A stretch of DNA of 64,000 nucleotides from Brevinema_A sp051649245 (GCA_051649245.1 JBOFGS010000019.1:62001-126000); one strand, 5' to 3'; counted from the stretch's first letter, positions 17,417 through 26,823 are shown. Translations and numbers: made by a program. Notes: generated by a model not told the origin, from the sequence alone.

Positions 17417-18139
17417 GATGTTAATAGGAAGAGTATTGGTCATATATTTAATACGAATCATGATACATCCAAAAATAGCTTCATAGATAATAGATCCTTG
17501 TAGTTTTGTATGACCTATTGTTCTATCGACAAATAAAATAGGAACTTCCACAAGATCAAATCCTGCAGAAAATGCTGTAGATTTCATTTCAATCTGAAAC
17601 ATATATCCTTTGGCATCAATTTTATTGAGATTAATTTTTTCAAGTACACTACGATGGTACGCATTAAATCCACCTGTAAGATCAGTGCAAGGAACTCCTG
17701 TAATCCATTGAGCATACATATTGGCAAAAATACTTAAAAACAATCGCTTGACATCCCAATCCAAAACCCTGACACCACCAACATAACGAGAACCTACAAT
17801 AACTTTTGCTCCAGATTCAATCTGAGCAACATAATCTTTTAAAGTAGCTGGATTATGAGACAGATCAGCATCCATTTGAATAACATAGTCGTAGCCCATT
17901 TCTAAAGCTTTTTGAAATCCGGCAATATAAGCTCTACCAAGACCTTGTTTTTTTGTACGTTCTTCTATAAAAATACGTGTACCAAAGTTGGGATCACTCT
18001 TAACAATATCTGCCGTTCCATCGGGAGAACCATCATCAACCACTAAAATATCAAGCAATGTCGAATTCATAATCTCAGGCATCAAACGTTCAATATTTCC
18101 AGCTTCATTATATGTTGGTATGACTACTATTCCTTTCAT
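17411..18139 (-). CDS. family 2 glycosyltransferase, polyprenol-phosphate mannosyltransferase-like
   Basis: The 242-residue protein resembles single-domain Dpm1-type enzymes that move mannose from GDP-mannose to a polyprenol phosphate. Motifs: VIPTYNEAGNIE (6-17), VVDDGSPDGTAD near 34, the metal-binding QMDADLSH near 88, GSRYVGG near 116, the TGGFNAYHR block near 157 and FQIEMK near 182. No C-terminal transmembrane extension is present, so it is the soluble/peripheral form. AGGA precedes the ATG. Sugar specificity is inferred from the family. Confidence 0.88.
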   Translation of the reverse strand: MKGIVVIPTYNEAGNIERLMPEIMNSTLLDILVVDDGSPDGTADIVKSDPNFGTRIFIEERTKKQGLGRAYIAGFQKALEMGYDYVIQMDADLSHNPATLKDYVAQIESGAKVIVGSRYVGGVRVLDWDVKRLFLSIFANMYAQWITGVPCTDLTGGFNAYHRSVLEKINLNKIDAKGYMFQIEMKSTAFSAGFDLVEVPILFVDRTIGHTKLQGSIIYEAIFGCIMIRIKYMTNTLPINIK

Positions 18140-18297
18140 TTGTTTTTATCCTTTACTCTTATTTATCTTAATAATATATATTGATTATAACGTATCCTTA
18201 AAAAAAATTCAAAACTATTGATCTATTATTAATAGTTGAAAAAAGTAAGAAAAAATTATATAATATGATAAAAATTATATAATCAAGGAACAACTTC

Positions 18298-20184
18298 ATG
18301 AAAACCAACCTGTTTTTATTGCTATTTGTCTTGAATCCTTTGTTTATTTTTAGTGTTGAAACTAAATTTATTCACAGTAAACATTTTGAGAATGTGTGGC
18401 TTTGGCAATTATCAAACACATCTGTCCAACCTCAATCTTACATATCTTTACCTAACGAAACAAAACAATTGTTCACAACATCTGAACTACTTTGGTCTGC
18501 AGAAAAAATAAATAACACTTTCTATCTCGGAACAGGCGAGGGAGCTAAAATCATTAAGCTTTCTAAAAATTATCAAGAAGAAACGATCTATTCCAACGCA
18601 AACAAATCTCTTATTGGAGCAATTAAACCTTTTGGAGACGGTATTCTTGCGGGAGTATCTCCTGAGAGTGAGCTAGTACAATTCGACAAAAATCATCAGA
18701 TCATAACAAATATTCCTATTTCAAATACTTATATTTGGGATATTGTACCACATTCCAAGACTTCTGCTTATATTTTAACAGGAACATCTGCAGAAATCTA
18801 TCAATTTTCCAGTAATACCCTTGAGCATATTATTTCTTTATCTAATGAAGAACATTTGATTAGAGGTTTGTATGAAGATGGAAGTCTGTGGGTTCTAGGT
18901 GAAACAGCACTTTATAACATTAAGGATAAAAAAGCTACTGCCATTGCAAGTTTTGATGGGACGGCTTCTGGAATTGTGTATCAAGATAAAAAATTTTATA
19001 TTGTTTTATCGGAATCGATAAAAAATATTGAAGATCCAAAAACAGAGATTGTACAAAGTCATTTAATTAGTGTAACAATGAATGGCATTGTTGAGAAATT
19101 ATTCTCAACACAAGGATTTTATTTTACAGGAATTGGAGTATTCAAAGATTATGTCGTCGTTGGTGGGGATCAATTTGGATTTTACGCAATGTACGATCGC
19201 ATCACCAAGAAAACAGAGCTTGCTAATCTTGGCATGGGTAAAATTATTGATATTTTTAACGAAAATAATCAACTTGTCCTCTTAACAAGTGATCAATCAG
19301 GTCTTTGGAGTATTGAAAACAAACTAGCTTCTGAGGGCTCTTTTATCTCAGAAGTATATGATACAGGAAATATTTCTTCTTGGGGAAAATTTGACAGTAG
19401 TATTTCTACACCTCCAAATACCAGTATCTCATTTTTTGTGCAAAGTGGTGTCACAAAAGATACATCATTATGGGCAGATTGGCAACCTGTCACCATTGGA
19501 GCAACTATTCCTGTTCAAAATGCACGTTTTATTCGATTTAAAGCGACATTAACATCTGATAATAAAGCAAAACCATATATTTATGAGATTAAATTTCCAT
19601 ATACTCAACAAAATCTTTCCCCTGTCATTGAAAACGTTAGTATCGTACAATCAAACAAAGACACGATGTTATCTTGGATAGCCAATGATCCTAATAATGA
19701 CACGTTAGAGTATGATGTGTACTTAGCTGATGATGGTATGCAAAAAATAAAAATCACTACTCAACCAATACAAGGAACAAATTTTCTCATCATGAACGAA
19801 AGATTCCCTTCCGGATACAAACGCATTACTCTTGTGGCTAGTGATAAACCATCAAATGCAACAAAAACAGCCTTAACCTCAGAATATCACTCTATTCCTA
19901 TCCTTATCGATAATGAATCACCGATTATTGCTGATATTCGTATCAATAAAAAGAACAAAACAGGAAGTGTGCGAGTAGTAGATCAGTTAAGTGTATTAAA
20001 ACAAGTAGTTGTTATTTTCAATGGAACTAAGCAAGTATCCTTACTTCCTAATGATGGAATATTTGATTCAAAAGAAGAAGAGTTTAATTTTGAGATTCCA
20101 TTAGAGGAAACGACATTTGTTCAAATAAATGCTGTAGATACCGCTCAGAATATTGCTACCAAAGGAATAACGGTTATTCCATAA
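18298..20184 (+). CDS. secreted beta-propeller protein with C-terminal sandwich domains
   Basis: The product is 628 residues. A signal peptide (about 1-20) is followed by propeller-like repeats to about residue 355 (NTFYLGTGEGAKIIKLS, GDGILAGVSPESELVQFD, SLWVLGETALYNI). Next comes a domain near 355-440 with the pattern SEVYDTGNISSWGKF … ARFIRFKATL, seen in other secreted propeller proteins. Two fibronectin/Ig-like segments follow (about 445-535 and 540-628). AAGGAA precedes the start. There is no lipobox, so the protein is probably periplasmic or exported. Function unknown; dxr follows 36 bp downstream. Confidence 0.6.
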   Translation: MKTNLFLLLFVLNPLFIFSVETKFIHSKHFENVWLWQLSNTSVQPQSYISLPNETKQLFTTSELLWSAEKINNTFYLGTGEGAKIIKLSKNYQEETIYSNANKSLIGAIKPFGDGILAGVSPESELVQFDKNHQIITNIPISNTYIWDIVPHSKTSAYILTGTSAEIYQFSSNTLEHIISLSNEEHLIRGLYEDGSLWVLGETALYNIKDKKATAIASFDGTASGIVYQDKKFYIVLSESIKNIEDPKTEIVQSHLISVTMNGIVEKLFSTQGFYFTGIGVFKDYVVVGGDQFGFYAMYDRITKKTELANLGMGKIIDIFNENNQLVLLTSDQSGLWSIENKLASEGSFISEVYDTGNISSWGKFDSSISTPPNTSISFFVQSGVTKDTSLWADWQPVTIGATIPVQNARFIRFKATLTSDNKAKPYIYEIKFPYTQQNLSPVIENVSIVQSNKDTMLSWIANDPNNDTLEYDVYLADDGMQKIKITTQPIQGTNFLIMNERFPSGYKRITLVASDKPSNATKTALTSEYHSIPILIDNESPIIADIRINKKNKTGSVRVVDQLSVLKQVVVIFNGTKQVSLLPNDGIFDSKEEEFNFEIPLEETTFVQINAVDTAQNIATKGITVIP

Positions 20185-20220
20185 TTAAAATGATATTAAA
20201 TCAATGTATGGAAGCTTGAT

Positions 20221-21375
20221 ATGAGAAAAAAAATCATCCTTTTAGGTGCAACAGGTTCTGTTGGCGATTCAGTACTTAGTGTGTTAGAGACATACCCTGA
20301 TCGCTTTGAGTTAACAGCATTTTCGGCATGGACTAATATTGAAAAAACAGTTCACATTATCAAAAAATTTGCTCCCAAGTATGTTGCTCTACAGCATAAA
20401 CATGATGATTTAGCACTGATGTTTCCAAATATTCATTTTTTTTATGGCAATGATGGGATTTCAGAACTCATAAAAACAAATGAAGCAGACACGGTGGTGT
20501 CTGCTATTCTTGGTACTGCCGGATTTTTACCTGCTTTAGAAGCTTTGAAATTAGGCAAAACGCTTATTACTGCAAATAAAGAATCATTAGTTGCTGGAGG
20601 AAAATTTTTAATAGAAGCAGTTCAACAACATAAAGGTCAAATTATCCCATTAGACAGTGAACATTTGGCTATTTTTGATTTACTTCGTGGAAAAGATACT
20701 GCTGAAATTAAAGAACTTGTCATTACGGCATCCGGTGGTCCTTTCTTTAAAAAAGAAATTAACGCTCAGACAACTATAGAAGAAGTGTTGGCTCATCCTA
20801 CTTGGAAAATGGGAGCAAATATTACTGTAGGTAGTGCTCTCATGATCAATAAAGGACTTGAAATTATTGAAGCGATGCGACTTTTTCAATTACCTGAACA
20901 TAAAATTCGTGTTCTAGTCCACCCACAATCCATCATACATGGTGCATTAAACACAAAGAGTGGTCATTGGCATTTACTTGCGTCACCGGCAGACATGCGT
21001 TATCCTGCACTGCATTCACTGTTTTATCCAGAATTTCCATATGAGTCACCATTTGGTGAATACGATCCGACGCTAGTCTCTTTAGAATTTTTTGAGCCTG
21101 ATTATGCGAAATTTCCATTGCTTGCTTTAGCAAGACAAGTAGCACGTGAAGATGGTCTTTTACCCACAGTACTTTGTGCTTCTATGGAAGTAGCTATTGA
21201 AAAATTTCTGGAAGGTCGCATCAAATTTTATAAAATTCCTGAAATCATTCAGGAAATCATTGAAAAATTTACAAATCAATATGTTACGGAGATTGAACAA
21301 ATTCTTATTGCCGATAAACAGGCACGTATCGCTACTTTAGAGCGAATAACTTTTTATGGAAATGACCTTCGTTAA
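20221..21375 (+). CDS. dxr: 1-deoxy-D-xylulose 5-phosphate reductoisomerase
   Basis: Dxr makes 2-C-methyl-D-erythritol 4-phosphate with NADPH in the non-mevalonate isoprenoid pathway. At 384 residues it is full length. The Rossmann motif GATGSVG is at residues 9-15. TANKESLVAGG (near 119), the metal site PLDSEHLAIFDLL (near 144), the ASGGPF loop and MGANITVGSALMINKGLEIIEA are all intact, followed by HPQSIIHG. The GGAAG ribosome site is good. It shows the organism uses the DXP pathway. Confidence 0.97.
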   Translation: MRKKIILLGATGSVGDSVLSVLETYPDRFELTAFSAWTNIEKTVHIIKKFAPKYVALQHKHDDLALMFPNIHFFYGNDGISELIKTNEADTVVSAILGTAGFLPALEALKLGKTLITANKESLVAGGKFLIEAVQQHKGQIIPLDSEHLAIFDLLRGKDTAEIKELVITASGGPFFKKEINAQTTIEEVLAHPTWKMGANITVGSALMINKGLEIIEAMRLFQLPEHKIRVLVHPQSIIHGALNTKSGHWHLLASPADMRYPALHSLFYPEFPYESPFGEYDPTLVSLEFFEPDYAKFPLLALARQVAREDGLLPTVLCASMEVAIEKFLEGRIKFYKIPEIIQEIIEKFTNQYVTEIEQILIADKQARIATLERITFYGNDLR

Positions 21376-21400
21376 TGTGCTATAATAGAAAACTATATTT

Positions 21401-22264
21401 TTAAGAATGAGTTGCTAGAGTATAGATATTCTGCATAAGAGCAGCAATAGTCATAGGACCGACACCACCGGGAACGGGGGTAATCGCAAAGGCTTTTTTG
21501 CTCACTTGCTCAAAATCAATATCTCCCGTCAGGCGATATCTTTTCAACAAAGGATCCCAAATTCTGCTCATGCCAACATCAACCAATACCGTCCCTTCAG
21601 AAACCATATCCTGAGTCAGGAGATTTGGTTGTCCAGTAGCAGAGATAATCACGTCAGATGTTAAGCAAAGTTCTTTTAAATTAGTTGTATATTTATGAGC
21701 AATGGTTACCGTTGAGTGATGTTTGAGAAGAAGAGCGGCAGTTGGTTTTCCGACAATATTACTTGCTCCTATCACCAATGCTCTCTTACCTTCTAACGAC
21801 CACGAATCACCTAATAAATCAAACAAACACATAATTCCTGTCGGTGTTGCTGGAGCAAAATCAGAAACACCTGTCATCAGATTACCCATATGATAAGGAT
21901 GGAAGGCATCGACATCTTTTTTGGGATCAATTGTTGATAAAATAGATGCACTATTAATATGTGTTGGTAAAGGCAGTTGTACCAAAATACCATGTACATG
22001 ATCATCTCGATTTAATTTTTCTATTTTTTCAATCAATTGCTCTTCCGTAATATCCACAGGAAGATAAATAGGATAAGACGTAATTCCAACCAATCCACAC
22101 GCTTTAATTTTTGCATTTATATAGATTTTTGATGCAATATCTTCTCCTACTAAAATAGTAGATAAACCTAATGTTACAGGTAGAGATGATATTTTTTGCT
22201 TAAGAATTTGGTTGTATTGATCCGATAAATTAACACCATCTAATAGAATAAAATTGTTATTCAA
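21401..22264 (-). CDS. folD: bifunctional methylenetetrahydrofolate dehydrogenase/cyclohydrolase
   Basis: FolD interconverts 5,10-methylene- and 10-formyl-tetrahydrofolate using NADP. The 287-residue protein has the catalytic tyrosine-lysine region (SKIYINAKIKAC near 48-59), the HGILVQLPLP signature near 94, DVDAFHPYHMGNL near 118, PATPTGIMCLF near 141, the Rossmann VIGASNIVGKP near 164 and the PVPGGVGPMTIA end. The apparent start is TTG 22264 with GGAG 6-7 nt upstream; no early in-frame ATG is available. It converges with dxr. Confidence 0.96.
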   Translation of the reverse strand: MNNNFILLDGVNLSDQYNQILKQKISSLPVTLGLSTILVGEDIASKIYINAKIKACGLVGITSYPIYLPVDITEEQLIEKIEKLNRDDHVHGILVQLPLPTHINSASILSTIDPKKDVDAFHPYHMGNLMTGVSDFAPATPTGIMCLFDLLGDSWSLEGKRALVIGASNIVGKPTAALLLKHHSTVTIAHKYTTNLKELCLTSDVIISATGQPNLLTQDMVSEGTVLVDVGMSRIWDPLLKRYRLTGDIDFEQVSKKAFAITPVPGGVGPMTIAALMQNIYTLATHS

Positions 22265-22325
22265 ATAATACTCCTAATATAATCAATAATGCAGAAAGAA
22301 AAACAATGTTTGAGGATAAGATATA

Positions 22326-23363
22326 ATGGATACAAACACATCATCAAGCTCAACAAAAATGAATATCATTATTAAAGGAAAATTTAAATTTATTAATAAA
22401 AATATCTATGGAATTTTTGCTTTTATAATTGATAAGGATGAAAAAAAAATCTTAAATACATGGCTTTTTGCATCCTATTTTCAGGATATGTATGATATTA
22501 ATATCTATATTCCTTGGGCATTGTTTAACGACAAACTAAACCAACTACAACTGAGTGGAAGTTTTGCTGAGTCTATAACTATTTCGTTACAAAATGCTAT
22601 CAATGAATATCTACACAGAGATAAAAGTATTATAAATCTTTTGGCTAATGATATCTTATATAAAGATATGAAAGAAATAAAAAATACAATCCTATCGATC
22701 TTTAATCATGTTGAAAAAAAAAGTGCTATCACATTAGAAGTTTCCACCGAAACAATCAATGTATCTGAAATACAAGAAAACAACGTACATATAACAGAAG
22801 ATGAACCAAATGATATAGAAATTCTTAATAGTATGGATACCCTTTCGACAGAAAAAGAAGATGAAAATACCATCAACCAAAAACCTTCTATCCCCGCACA
22901 TCCTGTACTAGCACCATTTTATCAAAGTATTTTGTCTCAAAAGCTCAAGATTGGAGACAAGATTTTAATGCAGATTGATGAATCAAATGAATATGGGAAA
23001 AAATGTGCAGAATTATTTGGAGCCTATGAAAGAGAAAATAATAAAGGAAAATTGTATCCAATAATTGCCACTGTATCTAAAATTATAAAAAAATCAGATA
23101 AAACCTTAAATATTATTGCTCACTACAACCACACATACCACACAAAATTTAATATTGAAGAAGGAGTTAAGATCAAATATTATGACTCAAATTCTCCTGA
23201 AACAGTAATTAATCCAATGAACACATCTTTTATCGAAGAAAAAGTATTAAATCTTGAGGATGCAAGCATACAAAAATTATTAATGGATCCTCATTTTATA
23301 AAAATGCTGATCATTTTTGGTATATGTTTAATGGTATTTATCTTAGCGATACTTCTTCTTTAA
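22326..23363 (+). CDS. tail-anchored hypothetical protein
   Basis: The product is 345 residues with no N-terminal signal. Residues about 15-110 form an alpha/beta region, 120-195 is an acidic, low-complexity linker rich in Glu, Ser, Thr and Asn, 200-300 is a second compact domain (QKLKIGDKILMQI … LNIIAHYNHTYHTKFNIEEGVKIKYYD), and residues 322-344 are a single hydrophobic helix at the very C-terminus. The layout predicts a cytoplasmic protein held in the inner membrane by its tail. I recognise no family. GAGGAT precedes the ATG. It converges with the antiporter gene, overlapping by 4 bp. Confidence 0.6.
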   Translation: MDTNTSSSSTKMNIIIKGKFKFINKNIYGIFAFIIDKDEKKILNTWLFASYFQDMYDINIYIPWALFNDKLNQLQLSGSFAESITISLQNAINEYLHRDKSIINLLANDILYKDMKEIKNTILSIFNHVEKKSAITLEVSTETINVSEIQENNVHITEDEPNDIEILNSMDTLSTEKEDENTINQKPSIPAHPVLAPFYQSILSQKLKIGDKILMQIDESNEYGKKCAELFGAYERENNKGKLYPIIATVSKIIKKSDKTLNIIAHYNHTYHTKFNIEEGVKIKYYDSNSPETVINPMNTSFIEEKVLNLEDASIQKLLMDPHFIKMLIIFGICLMVFILAILLL

Positions 23364-24364
23364 AATATCATTTGTAATGAATAAATCCATAACGCAAGAA
23401 CAGATACATAAATAACAGCACTAATTTGTGTGCTGTTTTTTTTCGTCAACGCAAGAATAGATATTAAAATAGTAGAAGCAAAAATTGCAAAGACAATAAA
23501 AAGATTGTCAATGTTTATTTCTTTCCAAAAATTACCTTTGACAATTGTTGATGCAAAAAGTAACGCAACCAAATTAAACATATTACTTCCTGAAATATTT
23601 TCAAGAGCTATACTTGTATTGCCATTACGAACTATTTGGAAAGTAGTTACAAATTCTGGTACTGAGGTTACAAAAGCCAAAATCAATGTTCCAATAAAAT
23701 GTTGTCCCAAAGGTTTACCAATAATAGGAGCTGGAATCAATGATAAATTATCACATAAAATAACTAAAAACCAAGATATGGTGATAATCAAAAATGAAAA
23801 TATCATAAATCGAAAAATAACTTTAGGAAGTGTTTTGGTAGTAGTGACAGGTTTTATAATATCTGTTTGCGATTCTGTGTGAGCGTTTTGATGGAGATAG
23901 TAATTGTAAAACATAGCGTATACATAGATTCCTCCACCTATGAGAAAAAGAAAATACTTGTTTATTTCAATACCTTTGATGGACGATAAAACTATTGCAA
24001 ATGCTGGGACACAAAGAATCAACATACTGATTAACAAACTAAATAAAGATTGCTTCGTGATATATGAATGCTTCTTATAATGGATAAGACAAATTAAACT
24101 TAAAATAGCCAAATTTACAATATTAGAACCTAAGATACCACCAGATGCCAATCCATAAAGACCTTTTTTGGCAGATACAACAGTACTAATTAATTCAGGA
24201 ATAGAAGTAATCGTTGCTATTAACAACAATCCGATAAATGCACCAGAGATATTGGTTAATATTGATAACTCCTCAGCATACTGTACCAATTTATCACCAA
24301 CAATAAAAATAACAATAATACAAAAAAGAATTAACAATAAAATAGTATAAAAATTAGACAACAT
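23360..24364 (-). CDS. Ca2+/cation antiporter (CaCA/YrbG family)
   Basis: This 334-residue, roughly 10-TM protein has the two inverted alpha repeats of the Na+/Ca2+ exchanger superfamily: IATITSIPELISTVVSA … GSNIVNLAIL (about 48-90) and LAFVTSVPEFVTTFQI … GSNMFNLVAL (about 229-270). The conserved Glu in each PE(L/F) and the GSN motifs bind the ions. Probably it exports Ca2+ in exchange for Na+ or H+. It begins 1 bp after the metal-permease stop, so the two form one operon linked by ion handling. Confidence 0.88.
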   Translation of the reverse strand: MLSNFYTILLLILFCIIVIFIVGDKLVQYAEELSILTNISGAFIGLLLIATITSIPELISTVVSAKKGLYGLASGGILGSNIVNLAILSLICLIHYKKHSYITKQSLFSLLISMLILCVPAFAIVLSSIKGIEINKYFLFLIGGGIYVYAMFYNYYLHQNAHTESQTDIIKPVTTTKTLPKVIFRFMIFSFLIITISWFLVILCDNLSLIPAPIIGKPLGQHFIGTLILAFVTSVPEFVTTFQIVRNGNTSIALENISGSNMFNLVALLFASTIVKGNFWKEINIDNLFIVFAIFASTILISILALTKKNSTQISAVIYVSVLALWIYSLQMIF

Positions 24365-24365
24365 A

Positions 24366-25157
24366 TCAGTTCCTACCTTTACATAAAATAAATGTTTTGG
24401 ACAACAAATAAACGACCACTGCTGTCAGTACGATTAATGCACCTGGTGCAATATTCAATTGGATAGAAAATAAAATTCCTGATATCATCGAAAATAATGT
24501 ATAAAAAAATGAAATCATAAATGTTGTTGAAATATTTTTTTGCCATAGTAAAGCAAAAGTAGCAGGGAGAATTGTCATTGCTACTACTAATAGTACACCA
24601 ACTAGTTTAATTCCTAAAATAATACTCAGCGAGAGAGATGCGTACACTACTGCATCCCATATATTAACAGGTATACCGGAAACAATTGCAGAATCTCTAT
24701 CAAAACTAATATACAAAATTTTACCTAAAGAAGGGATGAAAATTGCGTATACAATACACGTAACAATCACACCTATCAAAAGATCAGATTGAGTAACACC
24801 TATCAAGTCACCAAATAAAAATCCCATTAAATTAAAAGAATTAGTACGATTCCACGCTAACAGAACCATCCCAAGTGCCATAGCTCCGGAAAAAAAGAGG
24901 CTAGTACCTGTATCTGTTGATTTTTTATGTGTTTTGCCTGCAATAATAGTTAGAATCATGCAAAAAATAGATGTTGTTGTAAAAGAATCCCAACCCATAA
25001 AATTAGCTATTCCCATCCCACCAAAAGCTGCGTGTTCGGTACCTATTGCTAAAAAAGATAATTTTCTTGTAACAATAATGAAAGAAATCAATGTAAACAA
25101 AAAAGATAACACTATTGATATAAAAATAGCATATCGAAAAAAGCTAAATTCCCACAT
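24366..25157 (-). CDS. metal ABC transporter permease (ABC-3, ZnuB-like)
   Basis: This 263-residue protein has about 8 hydrophobic helices and family marks: GTEHAAFGGMGIANFMG near residues 37-53 (the canonical SHAAL/GxxxG region), GFLFGDLIGV near 112, SGIPV near 160 and GVLLVVAMTILPATFALLW near 186. This family imports Zn2+ or Mn2+. No solute-binding protein or ATPase is adjacent; the ATPase at 5147-5899 is the natural candidate. The leader carries a terminator at 25257-25288. Confidence 0.85.
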   Translation of the reverse strand: MWEFSFFRYAIFISIVLSFLFTLISFIIVTRKLSFLAIGTEHAAFGGMGIANFMGWDSFTTTSIFCMILTIIAGKTHKKSTDTGTSLFFSGAMALGMVLLAWNRTNSFNLMGFLFGDLIGVTQSDLLIGVIVTCIVYAIFIPSLGKILYISFDRDSAIVSGIPVNIWDAVVYASLSLSIILGIKLVGVLLVVAMTILPATFALLWQKNISTTFMISFFYTLFSMISGILFSIQLNIAPGALIVLTAVVVYLLSKTFILCKGRN

Positions 25158-25256
25158 ATCAAAGATCCCAAAACATTTTCATATTAAATCACACACTTTT
25201 TTATTATACTAAAAAAAACATAAAAATACAAACAAAACTTCAATATAAAAATACAA

Positions 25257-25288
25257 AAATCCCTATGATGATCACATAGGGATTTTTT
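25257..25288. terminator. stand-alone intrinsic terminator upstream of the metal permease
   Basis: An 11-bp perfect stem, AAATCCCTATG with CATAGGGATTT, encloses a 7-nt loop, with T6 on the plus side and TTTGTATTTTT on the minus side. No gene ends nearby on either strand. On the minus strand it lies about 100 nt before the permease start, the position of a leader attenuator. Confidence 0.8.
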
Positions 25289-25497
25289 GTAATAAAAGAA
25301 AAACGTTGAAGATTCAATAGATGTGTTTCCATATATTAATTATATACTCAGTATAATATAAATTTATGATAATGTATATACAAGTTTCATTAAAAATTAT
25401 TTTATCAATAACATATCAAAATATATACAGTTAATATTTCAGACTCCTATGAATCATTAATGAATATATGATAAAAACGATATCATTAGGAAAAAAT

Positions 25498-25525
25498 TTG
25501 ACTTTATCAATAAAATAAGTATAAG
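25498..25525 (+). promoter_or_regulatory. promoter upstream of rsmI
   Basis: TTGACT (25498-25503) and TATAAG (25520-25525) are 16 bp apart, about 108 bp before ATG 25633. The TTGACTTTATCA block is identical to the -35 region of the metal exporter promoter at 1280. Confidence 0.55.
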
Positions 25526-25632
25526 ATAAAAAATAAAGATATTTTTTTATCAAACATATGTGGTATTTCATTTAAGAAATAAGATAGAATTTGTCGAAAA
25601 TCTATTACACCTTTAATACTAGAGGAGAGTTT

Positions 25633-26376
25633 ATGAGTGGACAATTATATGTGATAGGAACACCTATTGGAAACTTAGAAGATATCACATACCGTGCCAT
25701 TCGTATTCTCAATGAAGTATCTGTGATTGCTTGTGAAAATAGTATGCGAACACGAAAACTGTTAACTCACTTTGAAATTCATAAAAAAAAAATTATTGAA
25801 TGTTCTCCAGCAAACGAAAAAAATTCTGCAAAAGGTATTTCTCAAATCTTAGAGCAAGGGATTGATGTTGCTTTGGTAAGTGATGCTGGCACACCAAGTA
25901 TTTCAGATCCTGGAATGATCGTTGTTAAAACAGTTGCAGAAATGGGTTTTTCTGTGATTCCAATTCCTGGTGTATCTGCCTTAACAACGATCATGTCTGT
26001 TGCAGGTATAGGTGGAGAAAATATTATTTTCACAGGATTTTTATCCAAAAAAGAAGGACAACTCACGAAAACATTAGCACAATTTGCGAATAAAAATAAT
26101 GTTATTGTTATTTTTGTATCTTGCCACCGAATAAAAAAATTCCTACAAACTATAAAGTATCTTGACAATTCTGCCGATATTATAGTAGGAAAAGAGTTAA
26201 CTAAATCTTTTGAGAAGATTTATAGAGGCTCAGTTACTGAAATAGAAGAACAATTAAAAGAAGAGGAAAAAGGTGAGTTTGTTGTTGTACTTAAGTTCTT
26301 AGAACCTATCATCTTAGAACAAAAAAATATCCTTTCTTCCAAATCAAAAAAGAAAAAACAAAAATATGAAGAATAA
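25633..26376 (+). CDS. rsmI: 16S rRNA 2'-O-ribose C1402 methyltransferase RsmI
   Basis: The 247-residue SAM-dependent enzyme methylates C1402 in the 30S decoding centre. Conserved blocks are LYVIGTPIGNLEDITYRA (4-21), IACENSMRTRKLL, ALVSDAGTPSISDPG near 74-88, PIPGVSALTT near 105 and the ITGFLSKK-like FTGFLSKKEG near 128. It lacks the small C-terminal domain of the longest homologues (about 280 residues). The start is ATG 25633 with GAGGAGA upstream; a TTG 42 bp earlier has no ribosome site. Confidence 0.94.
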   Translation: MSGQLYVIGTPIGNLEDITYRAIRILNEVSVIACENSMRTRKLLTHFEIHKKKIIECSPANEKNSAKGISQILEQGIDVALVSDAGTPSISDPGMIVVKTVAEMGFSVIPIPGVSALTTIMSVAGIGGENIIFTGFLSKKEGQLTKTLAQFANKNNVIVIFVSCHRIKKFLQTIKYLDNSADIIVGKELTKSFEKIYRGSVTEIEEQLKEEEKGEFVVVLKFLEPIILEQKNILSSKSKKKKQKYEE

Positions 26377-26475
26377 GCTCTAATATATTAATATTTATCA
26401 TAACAATGGGCAATACATATGAATTTTATATATTATTGCACGAAACAGGGATAAGACTTTTTAGGAGGTTCATTC

Positions 26476-26769
26476 ATGGAGATTAAAAATGTTGGTGGTA
26501 TCAATGCGGTTCCAAATCCTCAAAATTCAAGAAAAATAACACCTGCTCAAGATGTGAATGCTATCAAAAATAATGACTTACTCGAAGTATCTCAAGAAGC
26601 TCGATTGCTAGAAGATGAAGATTTTATCCGTGATATTTTAAATAAAACTCCTGATATTAATCAAGAACGAATTGACCAAGTAAAAGAAAAACTCCAAAAT
26701 GGTTCTTATAATAATAAAGAAACAATTGACACGTTAACTCAAAATTTAATGAAAGCTCTTGGATTATAA
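26476..26769 (+). CDS. flgM: FlgM-like anti-sigma-28 factor
   Basis: The 97-residue protein has the FlgM pattern. A disordered N-terminal half is followed by LLEVSQEARLLEDEDFIRDILNKTPDIN (canonical D-x-V-x-I-S-x-x-A then PDIR), then ERIDQVKEKLQNGSYNN (canonical V-x-x-I-K-x-x-I-x-x-G-x-Y) and a final helix. FlgM holds the flagellar sigma factor until the hook is complete. TAGGAGGT lies upstream. A terminator separates it from the convergent fliM. No sigma-28 gene is seen in the window. Confidence 0.8.
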   Translation: MEIKNVGGINAVPNPQNSRKITPAQDVNAIKNNDLLEVSQEARLLEDEDFIRDILNKTPDINQERIDQVKEKLQNGSYNNKETIDTLTQNLMKALGL

Positions 26770-26780
26770 AAATAATCACA

Positions 26781-26823
26781 ATAATCAAAAAAAACTCACT
26801 ATCAGTGAGTTTTTTTTGATTAT
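26781..26823. terminator. bidirectional terminator between flgM and fliM
   Basis: ACTCACT-ATC-AGTGAGT is extended by eight A:T pairs and AATCA/TGATT on the outside. The symmetrical A and T tracts let it serve both convergent genes. The fliM stop codon (26820) lies in the right arm. Confidence 0.85.

Larger units (their letters stand above)
25158..25632. other. 475-bp intergenic region with terminator and divergent promoters
   Basis: This AT-rich region lies between the metal permease (minus) and rsmI (plus). It holds a strong hairpin (25257-25285), a possible minus-strand promoter (TTGTAT 25383-25378, TATATT 25360-25355, 17 bp apart) and a plus-strand promoter (25498-25525). A TTG-started extension of rsmI from 25591 is possible but unlikely. 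No convincing small ORF is seen. A short minus-strand RNA or a leader attenuator would fit. Confidence 0.5.
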
